NCBI RefSeq assembly: GCF_001461825.1
Contig: NZ_LLZC01000008.1
Span: forward strand, 51,678-115,677
DNA length: 64,000 nt
Direction of reading: 5' to 3'
Source of the DNA: Bacillus velezensis
Lineage (GTDB): Bacteria; Bacillota; Bacilli; Bacillales; Bacillaceae
Below the pieces are notes generated by a model. The model ran no database searches, was not told the origin of the DNA, and saw nothing but the letters and a program-made list of their open reading frames with translations. Within the stretch, counting starts at the first letter, position 1, and each line of letters opens with the position of its first letter. The position numbers and the translations under genes are program-made. Positions 18,777 through 27,606 of this stretch are shown piece after piece.

Positions 18777-19538
18777 ATGAGTCTTGAAGAACTGGTTAAC
18801 CAGCATTACGCGAAATTAAATGACAACGATTTTTATATTTTAAAATATATATTGAATCATAAACATACGTGCTACCATCTCGGTATCAATGACATGGCGA
18901 AAGCCTGCAATGTCTCTCGGTCTTCCATCCTGCGGCTCGCCCAAAAACTGGGCTTCAGCGGCTACAGTGAATTCCGGGTTTTTCTGAAATGGGAGGATCA
19001 GCCTGAAGAGGGCGAGAATATGACGTTTGAAAAGCTGCTGGATGATATTGAAGCCAATGTAAAATACGTGAAGTCAAAAGATATGACGGAGATGTGCCGG
19101 CTGATAGATGAAGCAAAACGGATTTTCGTTTACGGATCGGGCACGGCTCAGAGGGTGTGCGCCCGTGAGCTGCAGCGGATGTTTGTATCCCGGCGGAAGT
19201 ATCTGATTTTAATTCAGGACATTATAGAGTTTGATATCATGTGTGATGATTTTAAGGTTGATGACGTATTCATCATTATTTCTTTATCAGGTGAAACACC
19301 CGAATTAATTCCGCAGGTAAGGACCCTGTCCGCAAAGGGAGTTCCGTTTATTTCAATCACCAATCTGAAAAACAACGTACTGGCGCAAACGACGCCGTAT
19401 AATCTTTATGCGACCAGCAAGCCGGTGACGTTAAGCGATAAAACGGAAATCGTCGCATTTGCCCCGTTTTTTCTGGTGGGCGAAGCGTTATTCCGTGCAT
19501 ATGTTGATTATAAAGAGCTCGAAAATTTTGATAAATAG
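18777..19538 (+). CDS. malR: RpiR-family activator of the maltose operon
   Basis: A 253-residue regulator. The N-terminal helix-turn-helix of the RpiR type (about residues 1-80) includes DMAKACNVSRSSILRLAQKLGF. The C-terminal SIS sugar-phosphate-binding domain runs from about 105 to 245, with YGSGTAQRV near 122 and the SLSGETPE loop near 170. The B. subtilis orthologue (GlvR/MalR) activates the operon. The ribosome binding site lies partly inside the inverted repeat that precedes it. malP follows after 16 bases. Confidence 0.92.
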   Translation: MSLEELVNQHYAKLNDNDFYILKYILNHKHTCYHLGINDMAKACNVSRSSILRLAQKLGFSGYSEFRVFLKWEDQPEEGENMTFEKLLDDIEANVKYVKSKDMTEMCRLIDEAKRIFVYGSGTAQRVCARELQRMFVSRRKYLILIQDIIEFDIMCDDFKVDDVFIIISLSGETPELIPQVRTLSAKGVPFISITNLKNNVLAQTTPYNLYATSKPVTLSDKTEIVAFAPFFLVGEALFRAYVDYKELENFDK

Positions 19539-19554
19539 CGGGAGGTCACGTGAA

Positions 19555-21141
19555 ATGATGCAAAAAGTCCAGCGCTTCGGCAGCGCGATGTTTGTGCCTG
19601 TTTTATTATTTGCATTTTCCGGTATTGTTGTCGGTCTGAGTACGCTGTTTAAAAATAAAACGCTGATGGGGCCGCTGGCTGATCCTGACGGGCTTTGGTA
19701 TCAATGCTGGTACGTCATTGAACAGGGCGGCTGGACCGTCTTTAATCAAATGCCGCTCCTGTTTGCGATCGGCATACCTGTCGCTTTAGCGAAAAAAGCG
19801 CAGGCACGGGCCTGCTTGGAAGCGCTTACAGTTTATCTGACATTCAATTACTTTATCAATGCGATTCTGACGGTTTGGGGCGGGGCTTTTCATGTCGATA
19901 TGACTCAGGAAGCCGGCGGAACGAGCGGGCTGACGATGATCGCCGGCATCAAAACGCTTGATACGAATATTATCGGCGCCATCTTTATTTCATCTATTGT
20001 CGTGTATTTGCACAATCGTTATTTTGATAAAAAACTGCCGGATTTTCTGGGGATTTTTCAAGGATCTTCATACATCGTTATCATTTCTTTCTTCATTATG
20101 ATACCGATTTCACTTGCGGTGGCATACGTATGGCCGATGGTTCAGTCCGGAATCGGATCGCTGCAAAGTTTTCTCGTTTCTTCCGGGGCGATCGGCGTGT
20201 GGATTTACACGTTCCTGGAGCGGATTTTAATCCCGACCGGTCTGCATCATTTTATTTACTCGCCGTTTATTTACGGTCCGGCTGTGGCTGAAGGCGGTAT
20301 CGTCACCTATTGGGCGCAGCATCTCGGGGAATACTCTCAAAGCGTCAAACCGCTGAAAGAATTGTTCCCGCAGGGGGGATTCGCGCTTCACGGCAACTCG
20401 AAAATCTTCGGCATTCCGGGAATCGCGCTCGCTTTTTACGTCACGGCTTCAAAGGAAAAGAAAAAAATCGTCGCCGGCCTTTTGATTCCGGTCACCTTAA
20501 CGTCCATTGTCGCGGGAATTACAGAGCCGATTGAATTTACATTCCTTTTTATCTCGCCGTTTTTATTTGCGGTTCATGCTTTGCTTGCCGCTTCCATGGC
20601 AACCGTCATGTATATGGCCGGCGTCGTCGGAAATATGGGAGGCGGTTTGATCGAAGCTGCGACCTTGAACTGGATCCCGCTGGCGTCAAGCCACGGCTTG
20701 ACGTATGTATACCAGATCATCATCGGGTTGTGTTTTACCGCTATTTACTTTTTCGTCTTCCGTTTCCTCATTCTCAAATTCAACATCGCCACACCGGGCA
20801 GAGAAAAAGAGGAAGGGCAGGAAACAAAGCTCTATTCGAAAAAGGAGTACAGAGAACGGAAGCAGGCTTCAAAAGAAACAGCGGCGGCAGACGAAACACA
20901 GCGGGATACAGCCGCTTTGTATATTGAAGCGCTGGGCGGAAAGGACAATATTACGGAGGTCACCAACTGCGCCACCCGTCTCCGCGTCACTGTCGCTGAT
21001 GAATCAAAGGTCAAAAGTGACGCCGATTTCAGAGAGCTGGGAGCCCACGGCGTCGTCAGAAAAGGCAGGGCGCTTCAGGTCATTGTCGGATTAGGCGTTC
21101 CGCAAATGCGGGAGCGTATTGAACAGCAATTGGATCAATAA
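19555..21141 (+). CDS. malP: Maltose-specific phosphotransferase system enzyme IICB
   Basis: A 528-residue PTS permease that imports maltose with phosphorylation. The IIC membrane domain fills about residues 1-425 (some ten hydrophobic segments, with GITEPIEFTFLF near 323). A charged linker joins it to a C-terminal IIB domain whose phosphorylated cysteine is in TNCATRLRV near residue 471. No IIA domain is present, so it must borrow one from another PTS. The ATG at 19555 has GGGAGG upstream; the longer frame starts inside malR. It is last in the operon. Confidence 0.94.
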   Translation: MMQKVQRFGSAMFVPVLLFAFSGIVVGLSTLFKNKTLMGPLADPDGLWYQCWYVIEQGGWTVFNQMPLLFAIGIPVALAKKAQARACLEALTVYLTFNYFINAILTVWGGAFHVDMTQEAGGTSGLTMIAGIKTLDTNIIGAIFISSIVVYLHNRYFDKKLPDFLGIFQGSSYIVIISFFIMIPISLAVAYVWPMVQSGIGSLQSFLVSSGAIGVWIYTFLERILIPTGLHHFIYSPFIYGPAVAEGGIVTYWAQHLGEYSQSVKPLKELFPQGGFALHGNSKIFGIPGIALAFYVTASKEKKKIVAGLLIPVTLTSIVAGITEPIEFTFLFISPFLFAVHALLAASMATVMYMAGVVGNMGGGLIEAATLNWIPLASSHGLTYVYQIIIGLCFTAIYFFVFRFLILKFNIATPGREKEEGQETKLYSKKEYRERKQASKETAAADETQRDTAALYIEALGGKDNITEVTNCATRLRVTVADESKVKSDADFRELGAHGVVRKGRALQVIVGLGVPQMRERIEQQLDQ

Positions 21142-21145
21142 GGTC

Positions 21146-21180
21146 AAAACCTTCCCCTCCCCGGGAAGGTTTTATCTTTT
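21146..21180 (+). terminator. Terminator of the mal operon
   Basis: The hairpin AAAACCTTCCC...GGGAAGGTTTT with a T-rich tail lies right after malP. Confidence 0.85.
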
Positions 21181-21278
21181 TCGCAGATTATTGAAAAAAC
21201 GGCACACCAAATTTCTTTATTCATTTGCCGGAAAGGCATAAAATAATAATATTGAACAAAGGATTTGGAGGCTTACAC

Positions 21279-23012
21279 ATGTCAAAGGCTTTATCATATG
21301 TAAAACCGTATTCTCTTTTGGCGGGAATCGCTCTGTTTTTCATGCTCATCGAGCTTGCGGTAGAGCTGATACAGCCCCTGCTGATCGGGAAAATCATTGA
21401 CGAAGGAATTTTAAAGCAGGATCTCGGTACGGTTTGGCTGTGGGGCGGCGTGATGATCGGACTGACCGCTGTTTCATTCGCATCGGGCATTTTAAATTCA
21501 TTCTACTCCGCCCACATCAGCCAGAGCTATGCGTATGATACGCGAAAAGGGCTTTTTCAAAAAATTCAATCCTTCTCTTATTCGACGTTTGCGCAATTCT
21601 CATCCACATCGTTTATCACCCGGCTGACAAACGATGTGACACAGGTCCAGAATATGCTTTTTATGAGTCTCCGGTTTATGCTTCGTGCGCCGTTAATGAT
21701 CGCGGGCGGCATTATTCTCTCGCTGACCGTCAATGCGAAACTCGGGTTTTTTCTGCTGATCACGGTGCCGATTTTGCTTTTGTTTTTGCTGTGGGTGCTG
21801 AAAAGAGGCGGCGCGCTGTTTCGGTCTGTGCAAAAGCGGCTTGATCAGGTCAACACGATCATGCAGGAAAACCTGACGGCGATCAAACTGATTAAAGCGC
21901 TCCTCCGTGCAAACCACGAAGTGAAACGTTTTTTGAAATCGAATACGAAGCTGATGGAAAAAACGGTCTCCGCTTTTCGTCTCGTGGAAGCGGCGATGCC
22001 GATTTTAATGCTGCTGATGAACATTTGCATTTTGTTTATCTTATGGTTCGGCGCCAAAAGCATTGCTCAGGGCGGAGCGCAGGTCGGCGATGTCGTTTCC
22101 GTCATTAACTATGCGACGCGGATTACAGGCGCGCTGTCCGTCCTTCCTTTTCTCACCATGGTATTTTCCCGGGCGAAGGCTTCCGGAGAAAGAATCGGCG
22201 AGGTGCTGGAAACAGAAGGCGGCGAGGGAACGGGGCAGGACCCGGCACGGGCGCTTGCAGGCGGGATTGAGTTTCGCGAAGTGTCCTTCCGCTATCCGGG
22301 CATGGAAAAAGACGCGCTGCATCACGTGTCCTTTTCTGCCAGCCCGAAAGAAACGGTTGCCATTATGGGCGCGACAGGTTCAGGGAAATCAACGCTTTTT
22401 CAGCTGATTCCGCGCCTGTACACGGCTGATTCGGGCAGTATTTTCATAGACGGCAAACCGATCGGTGAATTCTCCGCTTGCGGGCTGCGCAGGGAAATCG
22501 GCTATGTTCCGCAGGAAGTGCTTCTGTTTTCGGGCACAATCCGTGAAAATATCGCCTGGGGGCGGGAGGATGCTTCACTAGATGAAGTAATGGAAGCGGC
22601 CAAAGACGCGCAAATCCATGACACGATTATGAAGCTGTCAAACGGATACGACACGGTGCTGGGACAGCGGGGCGTCAATTTGTCAGGCGGGCAGAAGCAG
22701 CGGATTTCCATCGCGCGCGCTTTTATCAGAAAGCCGTCCCTCCTGCTGTTAGATGACAGTACGAGCGCGCTCGATCTTCAGACGGAAGCGAAGCTTTTAC
22801 AAGCGATCAGATCCTATGAATGCACGACACTGATTATTACGCAGAAAATAACGACTGCGATGAAGGCTGACACCATCTTATTGCTTGAAGACGGCGAACT
22901 GCTGGCCAAAGGCACGCACAAAGAGCTGATGGCACAGTCTCATCTGTACCGGCAGATTTATGAATCACAATTCGGAAAGGAGGGAGCTGACAATGCAAAA
23001 AGACATTCGTAA
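21279..23012 (+). CDS. yfiB: ABC exporter half-transporter YfiB (degenerate ATP site partner)
   Basis: A 577-residue half-transporter: six transmembrane helices (about residues 10-320) followed by an ATPase domain. Walker A GATGSGKST is near residue 364, the signature LSGGQKQR is canonical, but the Walker B end reads LLLLDDSTSALD with Asp in place of the catalytic Glu, and the switch position in IITQKITT has Gln instead of His. This is the degenerate half of a heterodimeric multidrug-type exporter. The start has GGATTTGGAGG upstream. Its 3' end overlaps yfiC by 20 bases, so the two are coupled. Confidence 0.93.
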   Translation: MSKALSYVKPYSLLAGIALFFMLIELAVELIQPLLIGKIIDEGILKQDLGTVWLWGGVMIGLTAVSFASGILNSFYSAHISQSYAYDTRKGLFQKIQSFSYSTFAQFSSTSFITRLTNDVTQVQNMLFMSLRFMLRAPLMIAGGIILSLTVNAKLGFFLLITVPILLLFLLWVLKRGGALFRSVQKRLDQVNTIMQENLTAIKLIKALLRANHEVKRFLKSNTKLMEKTVSAFRLVEAAMPILMLLMNICILFILWFGAKSIAQGGAQVGDVVSVINYATRITGALSVLPFLTMVFSRAKASGERIGEVLETEGGEGTGQDPARALAGGIEFREVSFRYPGMEKDALHHVSFSASPKETVAIMGATGSGKSTLFQLIPRLYTADSGSIFIDGKPIGEFSACGLRREIGYVPQEVLLFSGTIRENIAWGREDASLDEVMEAAKDAQIHDTIMKLSNGYDTVLGQRGVNLSGGQKQRISIARAFIRKPSLLLLDDSTSALDLQTEAKLLQAIRSYECTTLIITQKITTAMKADTILLLEDGELLAKGTHKELMAQSHLYRQIYESQFGKEGADNAKRHS

Positions 23013-24810
23013 ACCTTTCCGATATCCGAAAATACCGCTCAAATCAAATGAAGGCGGCAGAAAACGCGCGAAAGCAAAAGATACAAAAGGCACGCTGCGC
23101 AGAATCTGGTCTTATGTAGCCGAGAAAAAAGGGCTTTTAACCCTTGTGATCATCATGGTAGTCATAAGCGCCATATTCGGCCTGCTCGGACCGTTCGTCA
23201 TCGGGAAAGCGATTGATCATTTTATCGTCGGACAGACGACAGACGGATTGGCGGGGGTGCTGTTCATCTTGTTTGGGATTTACCTCGTGCAATCATTGTC
23301 CTTATGGTTTCAAAACTATTGGATGATCAATATCTCGCAAAGCATCGTGTTTAAAATGCGGAGCGAGCTGTTTACCCATCTGCATGAGCTGCCGATTCCG
23401 TTTTTTGATAAACAGCGGCTCGGGGACTTGATGAGCCGGGTCACCAATGATATCGAAAATGTCAGCTCCACTTTAAATACATCCGTCATTCAAGTGCTGT
23501 CGAGCGTCATTACATTCGTCGGCACAATCGCCGTCATGCTGTACATGAGTCCGCTTTTAACATTGATCACGCTTTTGATTATTCCGATCATGCTTTTGAG
23601 CATTAAATGGATCACCAACCGGACGGGACTGCTGTTTAAACAGCAGCAGAAAAACCTCGGCGAGCTGAACGGTTTTATTGAAGAGTCGATATCAGGGGCG
23701 AAGGTCATTAAAGCCTATTCGAGGGAAGACCGCGTCATGGAACAATTTTTAGAAAAAAACGCGGCGTTACAGTCATCGGGGTTTTGGGCGCAGACAATTT
23801 CGGGATTCATTCCGAAAGTAATGAACTCTTTAAACAATTTAAGCTTTACGATTATAGCGGCGGTCGGCGGGCTGTTTGCGCTGAAGGGGTGGATTTCAAT
23901 CGGTTCCATCGTCGTATTCGCCGAATACTCGCGGCAGTTCACGCGCCCTTTAAATGATTTAGCCAATCAGTTCAATACGATGTTATCGGCCATCGCCGGG
24001 GCTGAACGGGTGTTTGACGTGCTGGATGAAAAAGAGGAGCGGGAAGATGAAGAGCATGCGCTGTACCAGCCGATCAAAACGGGAGAAATTGAATTCCGAG
24101 ATGTCTCCTTCGGCTATCAGGAAGACAGCCTGATCTTAAAACACCTGTCCTTCAGCGTTCCGAAAGGACAGTCAATCGCCTTCGTCGGACCGACCGGAGC
24201 GGGTAAAACAACCGTTACGAGCCTGATCGCCCGTTTTTACGAGCCGAATAACGGGAAAATTCTCATTGACGGAACGGACATCAAAAAACTGACGAGATCC
24301 AGTCTGAGAAAAAACATGGGGTTTGTCCTGCAGGATTCCTTTCTCTTTCAGGGCACCATCAGGGAAAATATCCGTTACGGCCGTCTGGACGCATCTGATC
24401 AAGAGGTGGAGGCAGCCGCAAAAGCCGCCAATGCCCACGGATTCATCGAACGGCTCCCGAAAGGCTACGATACCGTCCTTACCCAAAACGGCGCGGGCAT
24501 CAGCCAAGGACAAAAACAGCTTATTTCCATCGCGAGAGCTGTGCTGGCGGACCCGGTGCTGCTCATTTTGGATGAAGCGACGAGCAACATTGATACGGTG
24601 ACGGAAGTGAAAATACAAGAAGCGCTCGGCCGTTTAATGGCGGGCAGAACAAGCGTCATCATCGCTCACAGGCTGAACACGATTCAAAAAGCCGATCAGA
24701 TTCTTGTACTGAAAGACGGCGAAATGGCTGAAAAAGGGACCCATGCCGAACTTCTCAGCCAGAACGGGTTTTACCAAGAATTATATGAAAGCCAGTTCCG
24801 GGAATCATAG
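22993..24810 (+). CDS. yfiC: ABC exporter half-transporter YfiC (catalytic Glu partner)
   Basis: A 605-residue half-transporter with a basic 45-residue N-terminal extension, six membrane helices and an ATPase domain. Walker A is near residue 401; Walker [13 protein letters not shown] has the catalytic Glu and IIAHRLNT has the switch His. Its signature, however, is ISQGQKQL instead of LSGGQ. Together with YfiB this gives one intact and one degenerate composite ATP site, as in other heterodimeric exporters. The start lies within the end of yfiB, preceded by AAAGGAGGG. The substrate is unknown. Confidence 0.93.
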   Translation: MQKDIRKPFRYPKIPLKSNEGGRKRAKAKDTKGTLRRIWSYVAEKKGLLTLVIIMVVISAIFGLLGPFVIGKAIDHFIVGQTTDGLAGVLFILFGIYLVQSLSLWFQNYWMINISQSIVFKMRSELFTHLHELPIPFFDKQRLGDLMSRVTNDIENVSSTLNTSVIQVLSSVITFVGTIAVMLYMSPLLTLITLLIIPIMLLSIKWITNRTGLLFKQQQKNLGELNGFIEESISGAKVIKAYSREDRVMEQFLEKNAALQSSGFWAQTISGFIPKVMNSLNNLSFTIIAAVGGLFALKGWISIGSIVVFAEYSRQFTRPLNDLANQFNTMLSAIAGAERVFDVLDEKEEREDEEHALYQPIKTGEIEFRDVSFGYQEDSLILKHLSFSVPKGQSIAFVGPTGAGKTTVTSLIARFYEPNNGKILIDGTDIKKLTRSSLRKNMGFVLQDSFLFQGTIRENIRYGRLDASDQEVEAAAKAANAHGFIERLPKGYDTVLTQNGAGISQGQKQLISIARAVLADPVLLILDEATSNIDTVTEVKIQEALGRLMAGRTSVIIAHRLNTIQKADQILVLKDGEMAEKGTHAELLSQNGFYQELYESQFRES

Positions 24811-24815
24811 ATAGG

Positions 24816-24853
24816 GAAAAAGACCTCCGACAGAGTGCGGAGGTCTTTTTTTC
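24816..24853 (+). terminator. Terminator of yfiBC
   Basis: The stem AAAAAGACCTCCG...CGGAGGTCTTTTTTT follows yfiC directly. Confidence 0.88.
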
Positions 24854-24901
24854 GCGAAGGCAAATAGTACTTTTAAGTTATTTTCGTTAAATGTAACAAA
24901 A

Positions 24902-24950
24902 TTACTTGACGTAAATAAGTTATGTATATATACTAGCTTACATAAAGTAA
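24902..24950 (+). promoter_or_regulatory. catDE promoter with two CatR-type operators
   Basis: TTGACG (24906-24911) and TATACT (24929-24934) are 17 bases apart, a near-consensus SigA promoter. Two exact copies of the TTAC-N5-GTAA motif reported for CatR flank it: TTACTTGACGTAA at 24902-24914, over the -35 box, and TTACATAAAGTAA at 24938-24950, over the transcription start. Binding at either would block RNA polymerase. A possible YodB site further upstream is not clear to me. Confidence 0.85.
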
Positions 24951-24977
24951 GTGATAATAATTTTCAAGGAGGATTTT

Positions 24978-25382
24978 ATGAATAAATCATTCGAAACAGG
25001 AACACTGCTTTTAAGGGTTGTAACAGGTATTATCTTTTTTGTTCACGGTTTATCCAAGTTTCAAGGGTTGGAAGGAACTGCGCAATTTTTCCAGAGCATC
25101 GGGATTCCGGCCTTTATGGTCTATGTCATCGCGACGATTGAGCTTGTCGGCGGGGTTCTGATCTTTTTCGGTTTGGCAACGCGCATTATCGGCGTTCTGT
25201 TTGCCGTCACATTAGTCGGCGCCATTTTCACGGCGAAGCTTTCCTCACCATTTATGGGCGGATCGGAATTTGATTTCATCTTACTGGTTGCGTCAATTCA
25301 CTTAGCGCTTTCAGGAAGCCGTCTGCTTTCATTGGATCAGCTCCTTTTCAAATCAAAAAAGGGAGAAACTTTTTCAGCATAA
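24978..25382 (+). CDS. catD: DoxX-family membrane protein CatD
   Basis: A 134-residue protein with four predicted membrane helices, of the DoxX family of small quinone- or thiol-stress-related membrane proteins. It begins after AAGGAGG, and catE follows after 16 bases, so the two form an operon. In B. subtilis catDE is induced by catechol and quinones and repressed by the MarR/DUF24 proteins YodB and CatR; the matching operators are visible upstream. The biochemical role of CatD is not known. Confidence 0.88.
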   Translation: MNKSFETGTLLLRVVTGIIFFVHGLSKFQGLEGTAQFFQSIGIPAFMVYVIATIELVGGVLIFFGLATRIIGVLFAVTLVGAIFTAKLSSPFMGGSEFDFILLVASIHLALSGSRLLSLDQLLFKSKKGETFSA

Positions 25383-25398
25383 GAAAGAAGGCGTTCAA

Positions 25399-26256
25399 AT
25401 GACCGGCATTCATCAAGATACGGCAATCGGTTATGTCAAATTGACCATTAAAAATATGGAACGCTCGCTCGACTTTTACCGGAATGTAATCGGCTTTCAA
25501 GTCATCTCGCAGACAGATCGTTCAGCAAGACTGTCAGCAGACGGAAAACGCGTTCTGCTGGTGCTTGAAGAAAATCCAAGCGCCGTCGTTCTGCCGGAGC
25601 GGTCTGTCACCGGCCTGTACCATTTCGCGATACTTCTGCCTGACCGGAAAGAACTCGGCATCGCATTGGCCAGGCTGATTGAAAACGGCATCGCGCTCGG
25701 TCAGGGGGATCACGCGGTCAGTGAGGCTCTTTACCTGTCTGATCCGGACGGCAACGGTATTGAAATATACGCCGATCGTCCCCGCAGCACGTGGCGCCGG
25801 GATGCAGAGGGCAATTATGTCATGCAAACGGCGCCCGTCGATGTGGACGGGCTTTTGGAAGAAGCCGGAGCTGAACGGAAAAGCCGTCTCCCAGAAGGAA
25901 CTGTTATCGGCCACATCCATCTTCATGTGACGGACTTACAGGAAGCCAAAGCGTTTTACACCGATATTCTCGGTTTTGACATTGTCGGCAATTACGCGGG
26001 CATGTCCGCTCTGTTTGTTTCGGCGGGAGGGTATCACCATCACATCGGTCTGAATATATGGGCCGGAAAACATGCGCCGCCGAAACCGGGAAATGCAAGC
26101 GGGCTGGATTATTACACCATCGCGCTGCCGCATCAAAAAGAGCTGTCACGTGTGACAAAAGCGCTGACCGATGCCGGCTTTGAGATCGAAGAAAAAGAAG
26201 AGGGCGTATTCGTCAAAGACCCTGTATCAGGGGCGGATATCGCATTTACACTGTAA
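25399..26256 (+). CDS. catE: Catechol-2,3-dioxygenase
   Basis: A 285-residue extradiol dioxygenase, the length of B. subtilis CatE, that opens the catechol ring as detoxification. It is built of two vicinal-oxygen-chelate modules (about residues 8-125 and 168-283). Likely iron ligands are the His in IGHIHLHVTD near 172 and the His cluster YHHHIGLN near 214, with a Glu near 265. The start has AGAAAGAAGG upstream. It is the second gene of catDE and ends in a terminator. Confidence 0.92.
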   Translation: MTGIHQDTAIGYVKLTIKNMERSLDFYRNVIGFQVISQTDRSARLSADGKRVLLVLEENPSAVVLPERSVTGLYHFAILLPDRKELGIALARLIENGIALGQGDHAVSEALYLSDPDGNGIEIYADRPRSTWRRDAEGNYVMQTAPVDVDGLLEEAGAERKSRLPEGTVIGHIHLHVTDLQEAKAFYTDILGFDIVGNYAGMSALFVSAGGYHHHIGLNIWAGKHAPPKPGNASGLDYYTIALPHQKELSRVTKALTDAGFEIEEKEEGVFVKDPVSGADIAFTL

Positions 26257-26261
26257 GAAAC

Positions 26262-26298
26262 AACCCTTGCCGTCTAACCGGCAAGGGTTTTTATTTTT
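26262..26298 (+). terminator. Terminator of catDE
   Basis: The stem AACCCTTGCCG...CGGCAAGGGTT with a T-rich tail follows catE. Confidence 0.88.
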
Positions 26299-26525
26299 CT
26301 GAAGTTTTCTTGAAAAGGCTCGGTAAAGAAGAACATCTGTGACTTAAGAGAGCGAACATCTCAGTGAGGCGCAAAAATGACGCGTAGAGGCCGCCATCGC
26401 CGGCCCGAGCTCAGGGCATCCGCTGGATTGAAAACTGTGTCCGTTCAGCAGATCGGGGAGCCGTATGGGCAGACTTTGAATAGAAAAAGGCAAAAGCCGC
26501 ATCCGGTCACAAGATGCGGCTTTTC
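26299..26525 (+). other. Gene-free segment ending in a strong terminator: possible small RNA
   Basis: No convincing protein frame exists between the catE terminator and 26491. The segment is fairly G+C-rich, includes a small GGCC-GCCATCGCC-GGCC hairpin near 26390, and ends in a perfect terminator (26492-26524, AAAAGCCGCATC with GATGCGGCTTTT). Because catDE has its own terminator and the next gene's promoter lies after this one, the second terminator must serve a separate transcript. A weak SigB-like match (GTTTTC at 26304, CGGTAA at 26321, 11 bases apart, slightly too short) is the only promoter hint. It could also be a gene relic. Confidence 0.35.
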
Positions 26526-26527
26526 GT

Positions 26528-26593
26528 ACACAATTTACAATTGTGTGAAAAATGTCCAAAACAATTGTACTTCCTGATTCTTCCTGATATGAT
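26528..26593 (+). promoter_or_regulatory. Promoter and operators of the second heme O synthase gene
   Basis: TTGTAC (26565-26570) and TATGAT (26588-26593) are 17 bases apart. The palindrome ACAATTGT (26561-26568) overlaps the -35 box, and the same half sites occur upstream in a perfect 8-3-8 inverted repeat ACACAATT-TAC-AATTGTGT (26528-26546). This pattern suggests a repressor binding two sites. The repressor is not evident; MarR-type proteins bind such sequences. Confidence 0.6.
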
Positions 26594-26619
26594 AAGCCGA
26601 AAAAGGAGAACCTGAACAA

Positions 26620-27567
26620 ATGAACTCAAATGCAGCACAGACGGAACAGTCTATGAAGCATAACGGAAACCGGATGACGGTCAAGGACTTTATCATTCTT
26701 GCCAAACCGGGGATTATCATCTCAAATTCACTCGCCGCATTGGGCGGATTTTGGATCGCATGGCTTCAGCCGGAAAGGACGGGCGGAGGGCCCGGTATAT
26801 TTGCCGCCATGGCGGTTGCTATGATCGGAACGGCGTTAGTCATGGCATCAAGCACTGTTTTTAATAACTTCTTTGACCGCGGCATGGACGCAAAGATGGC
26901 GCGAACCCGCACCCGCGCAAGCGTCACGGGGAGAATACCGCCGCCGGTCATGATCCTGTACGGCACATGTCTCGGCGCATGCGGATTCATCATGCTTGCT
27001 TCGCTAAATGTACTGACCGCCGTTCTTGGGCTGCTTGCATTTTTGCTGTATGCCGTCGTTTATACGCTTTGGTTTAAAAGACAATCCGTCTGGAGCACAT
27101 TTGTCGGCAGCTTTCCGGGGGCGGCTCCGCCTTTAATCGGTTATTGCGCGCTGACCGGGTACATTGATATGCCCGCGATTTTGTTATACGCGATTATGTT
27201 TTTGTGGCAGCCGCCGCATTTCTGGGCGATCGGAATCAGGCGAAAGGAAGAGTATCGTGCCGCCGGCATTCCGCTTTTGCCGATCATAAAAGGCAATCGC
27301 GTCACAAAAATAAAAATGCTGCGCTATATCGCCGTTCTGACTGCGGTTTCGCTGCTCGTTCCTCTTTATATAGACGTCAGCCCGTTTTATACCGCGTCCG
27401 CTCTCCTGCTCGGAGCCATCTGGCTGTACCGGAGCGTCAAAGGCTTTCAGGCGGCGGATGACACGCAATGGTCGAAGGGGATGTTTTTTTATTCGATTGT
27501 GTATTTCAGTCTGCTTTTTCTTATTTTAATGGCTGATTCGTTTATCAATGCGGTTCTCAGAACGTAA
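26620..27567 (+). CDS. Protoheme IX farnesyltransferase (heme O synthase) paralogue
   Basis: A 315-residue polytopic membrane protein of the UbiA prenyltransferase family that attaches a farnesyl chain to heme B, making heme O for cytochrome oxidases. The first aspartate motif NNFFDRGMDAKMARTRTR (near residue 88) and the loop IRRKEEYRAAGIPLLP (near 208) identify the CtaB/CyoE group. About nine membrane helices are predicted. It is not next to other cta or oxidase genes, so it is probably a second copy. The start has AAAAGGAGAA upstream, and its promoter carries a palindromic operator. Confidence 0.88.
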   Translation: MNSNAAQTEQSMKHNGNRMTVKDFIILAKPGIIISNSLAALGGFWIAWLQPERTGGGPGIFAAMAVAMIGTALVMASSTVFNNFFDRGMDAKMARTRTRASVTGRIPPPVMILYGTCLGACGFIMLASLNVLTAVLGLLAFLLYAVVYTLWFKRQSVWSTFVGSFPGAAPPLIGYCALTGYIDMPAILLYAIMFLWQPPHFWAIGIRRKEEYRAAGIPLLPIIKGNRVTKIKMLRYIAVLTAVSLLVPLYIDVSPFYTASALLLGAIWLYRSVKGFQAADDTQWSKGMFFYSIVYFSLLFLILMADSFINAVLRT

Positions 27568-27568
27568 A

Positions 27569-27606
27569 CAGGCGGCCTGCAGATACAGAGCCGCCCCGTT
27601 TTGTTT
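27569..27606 (+). terminator. Terminator between the heme O synthase gene and padR
   Basis: GGCGGC...GCCGCC forms a short GC-rich hairpin followed by CCGTTTTGTTT between the two convergent genes. Confidence 0.55.

Noticed and set aside
26299..26491. A known riboswitch or T-box leader
   Set aside because: I compared it from memory with S-box, lysine, guanidine, T-box and c-di-AMP motifs and saw no conserved core.
26344..26619. Reverse open frame of 91 codons upstream of the heme O synthase gene
   Set aside because: It runs through the terminator hairpin and the promoter region and has no start signal; a chance frame.
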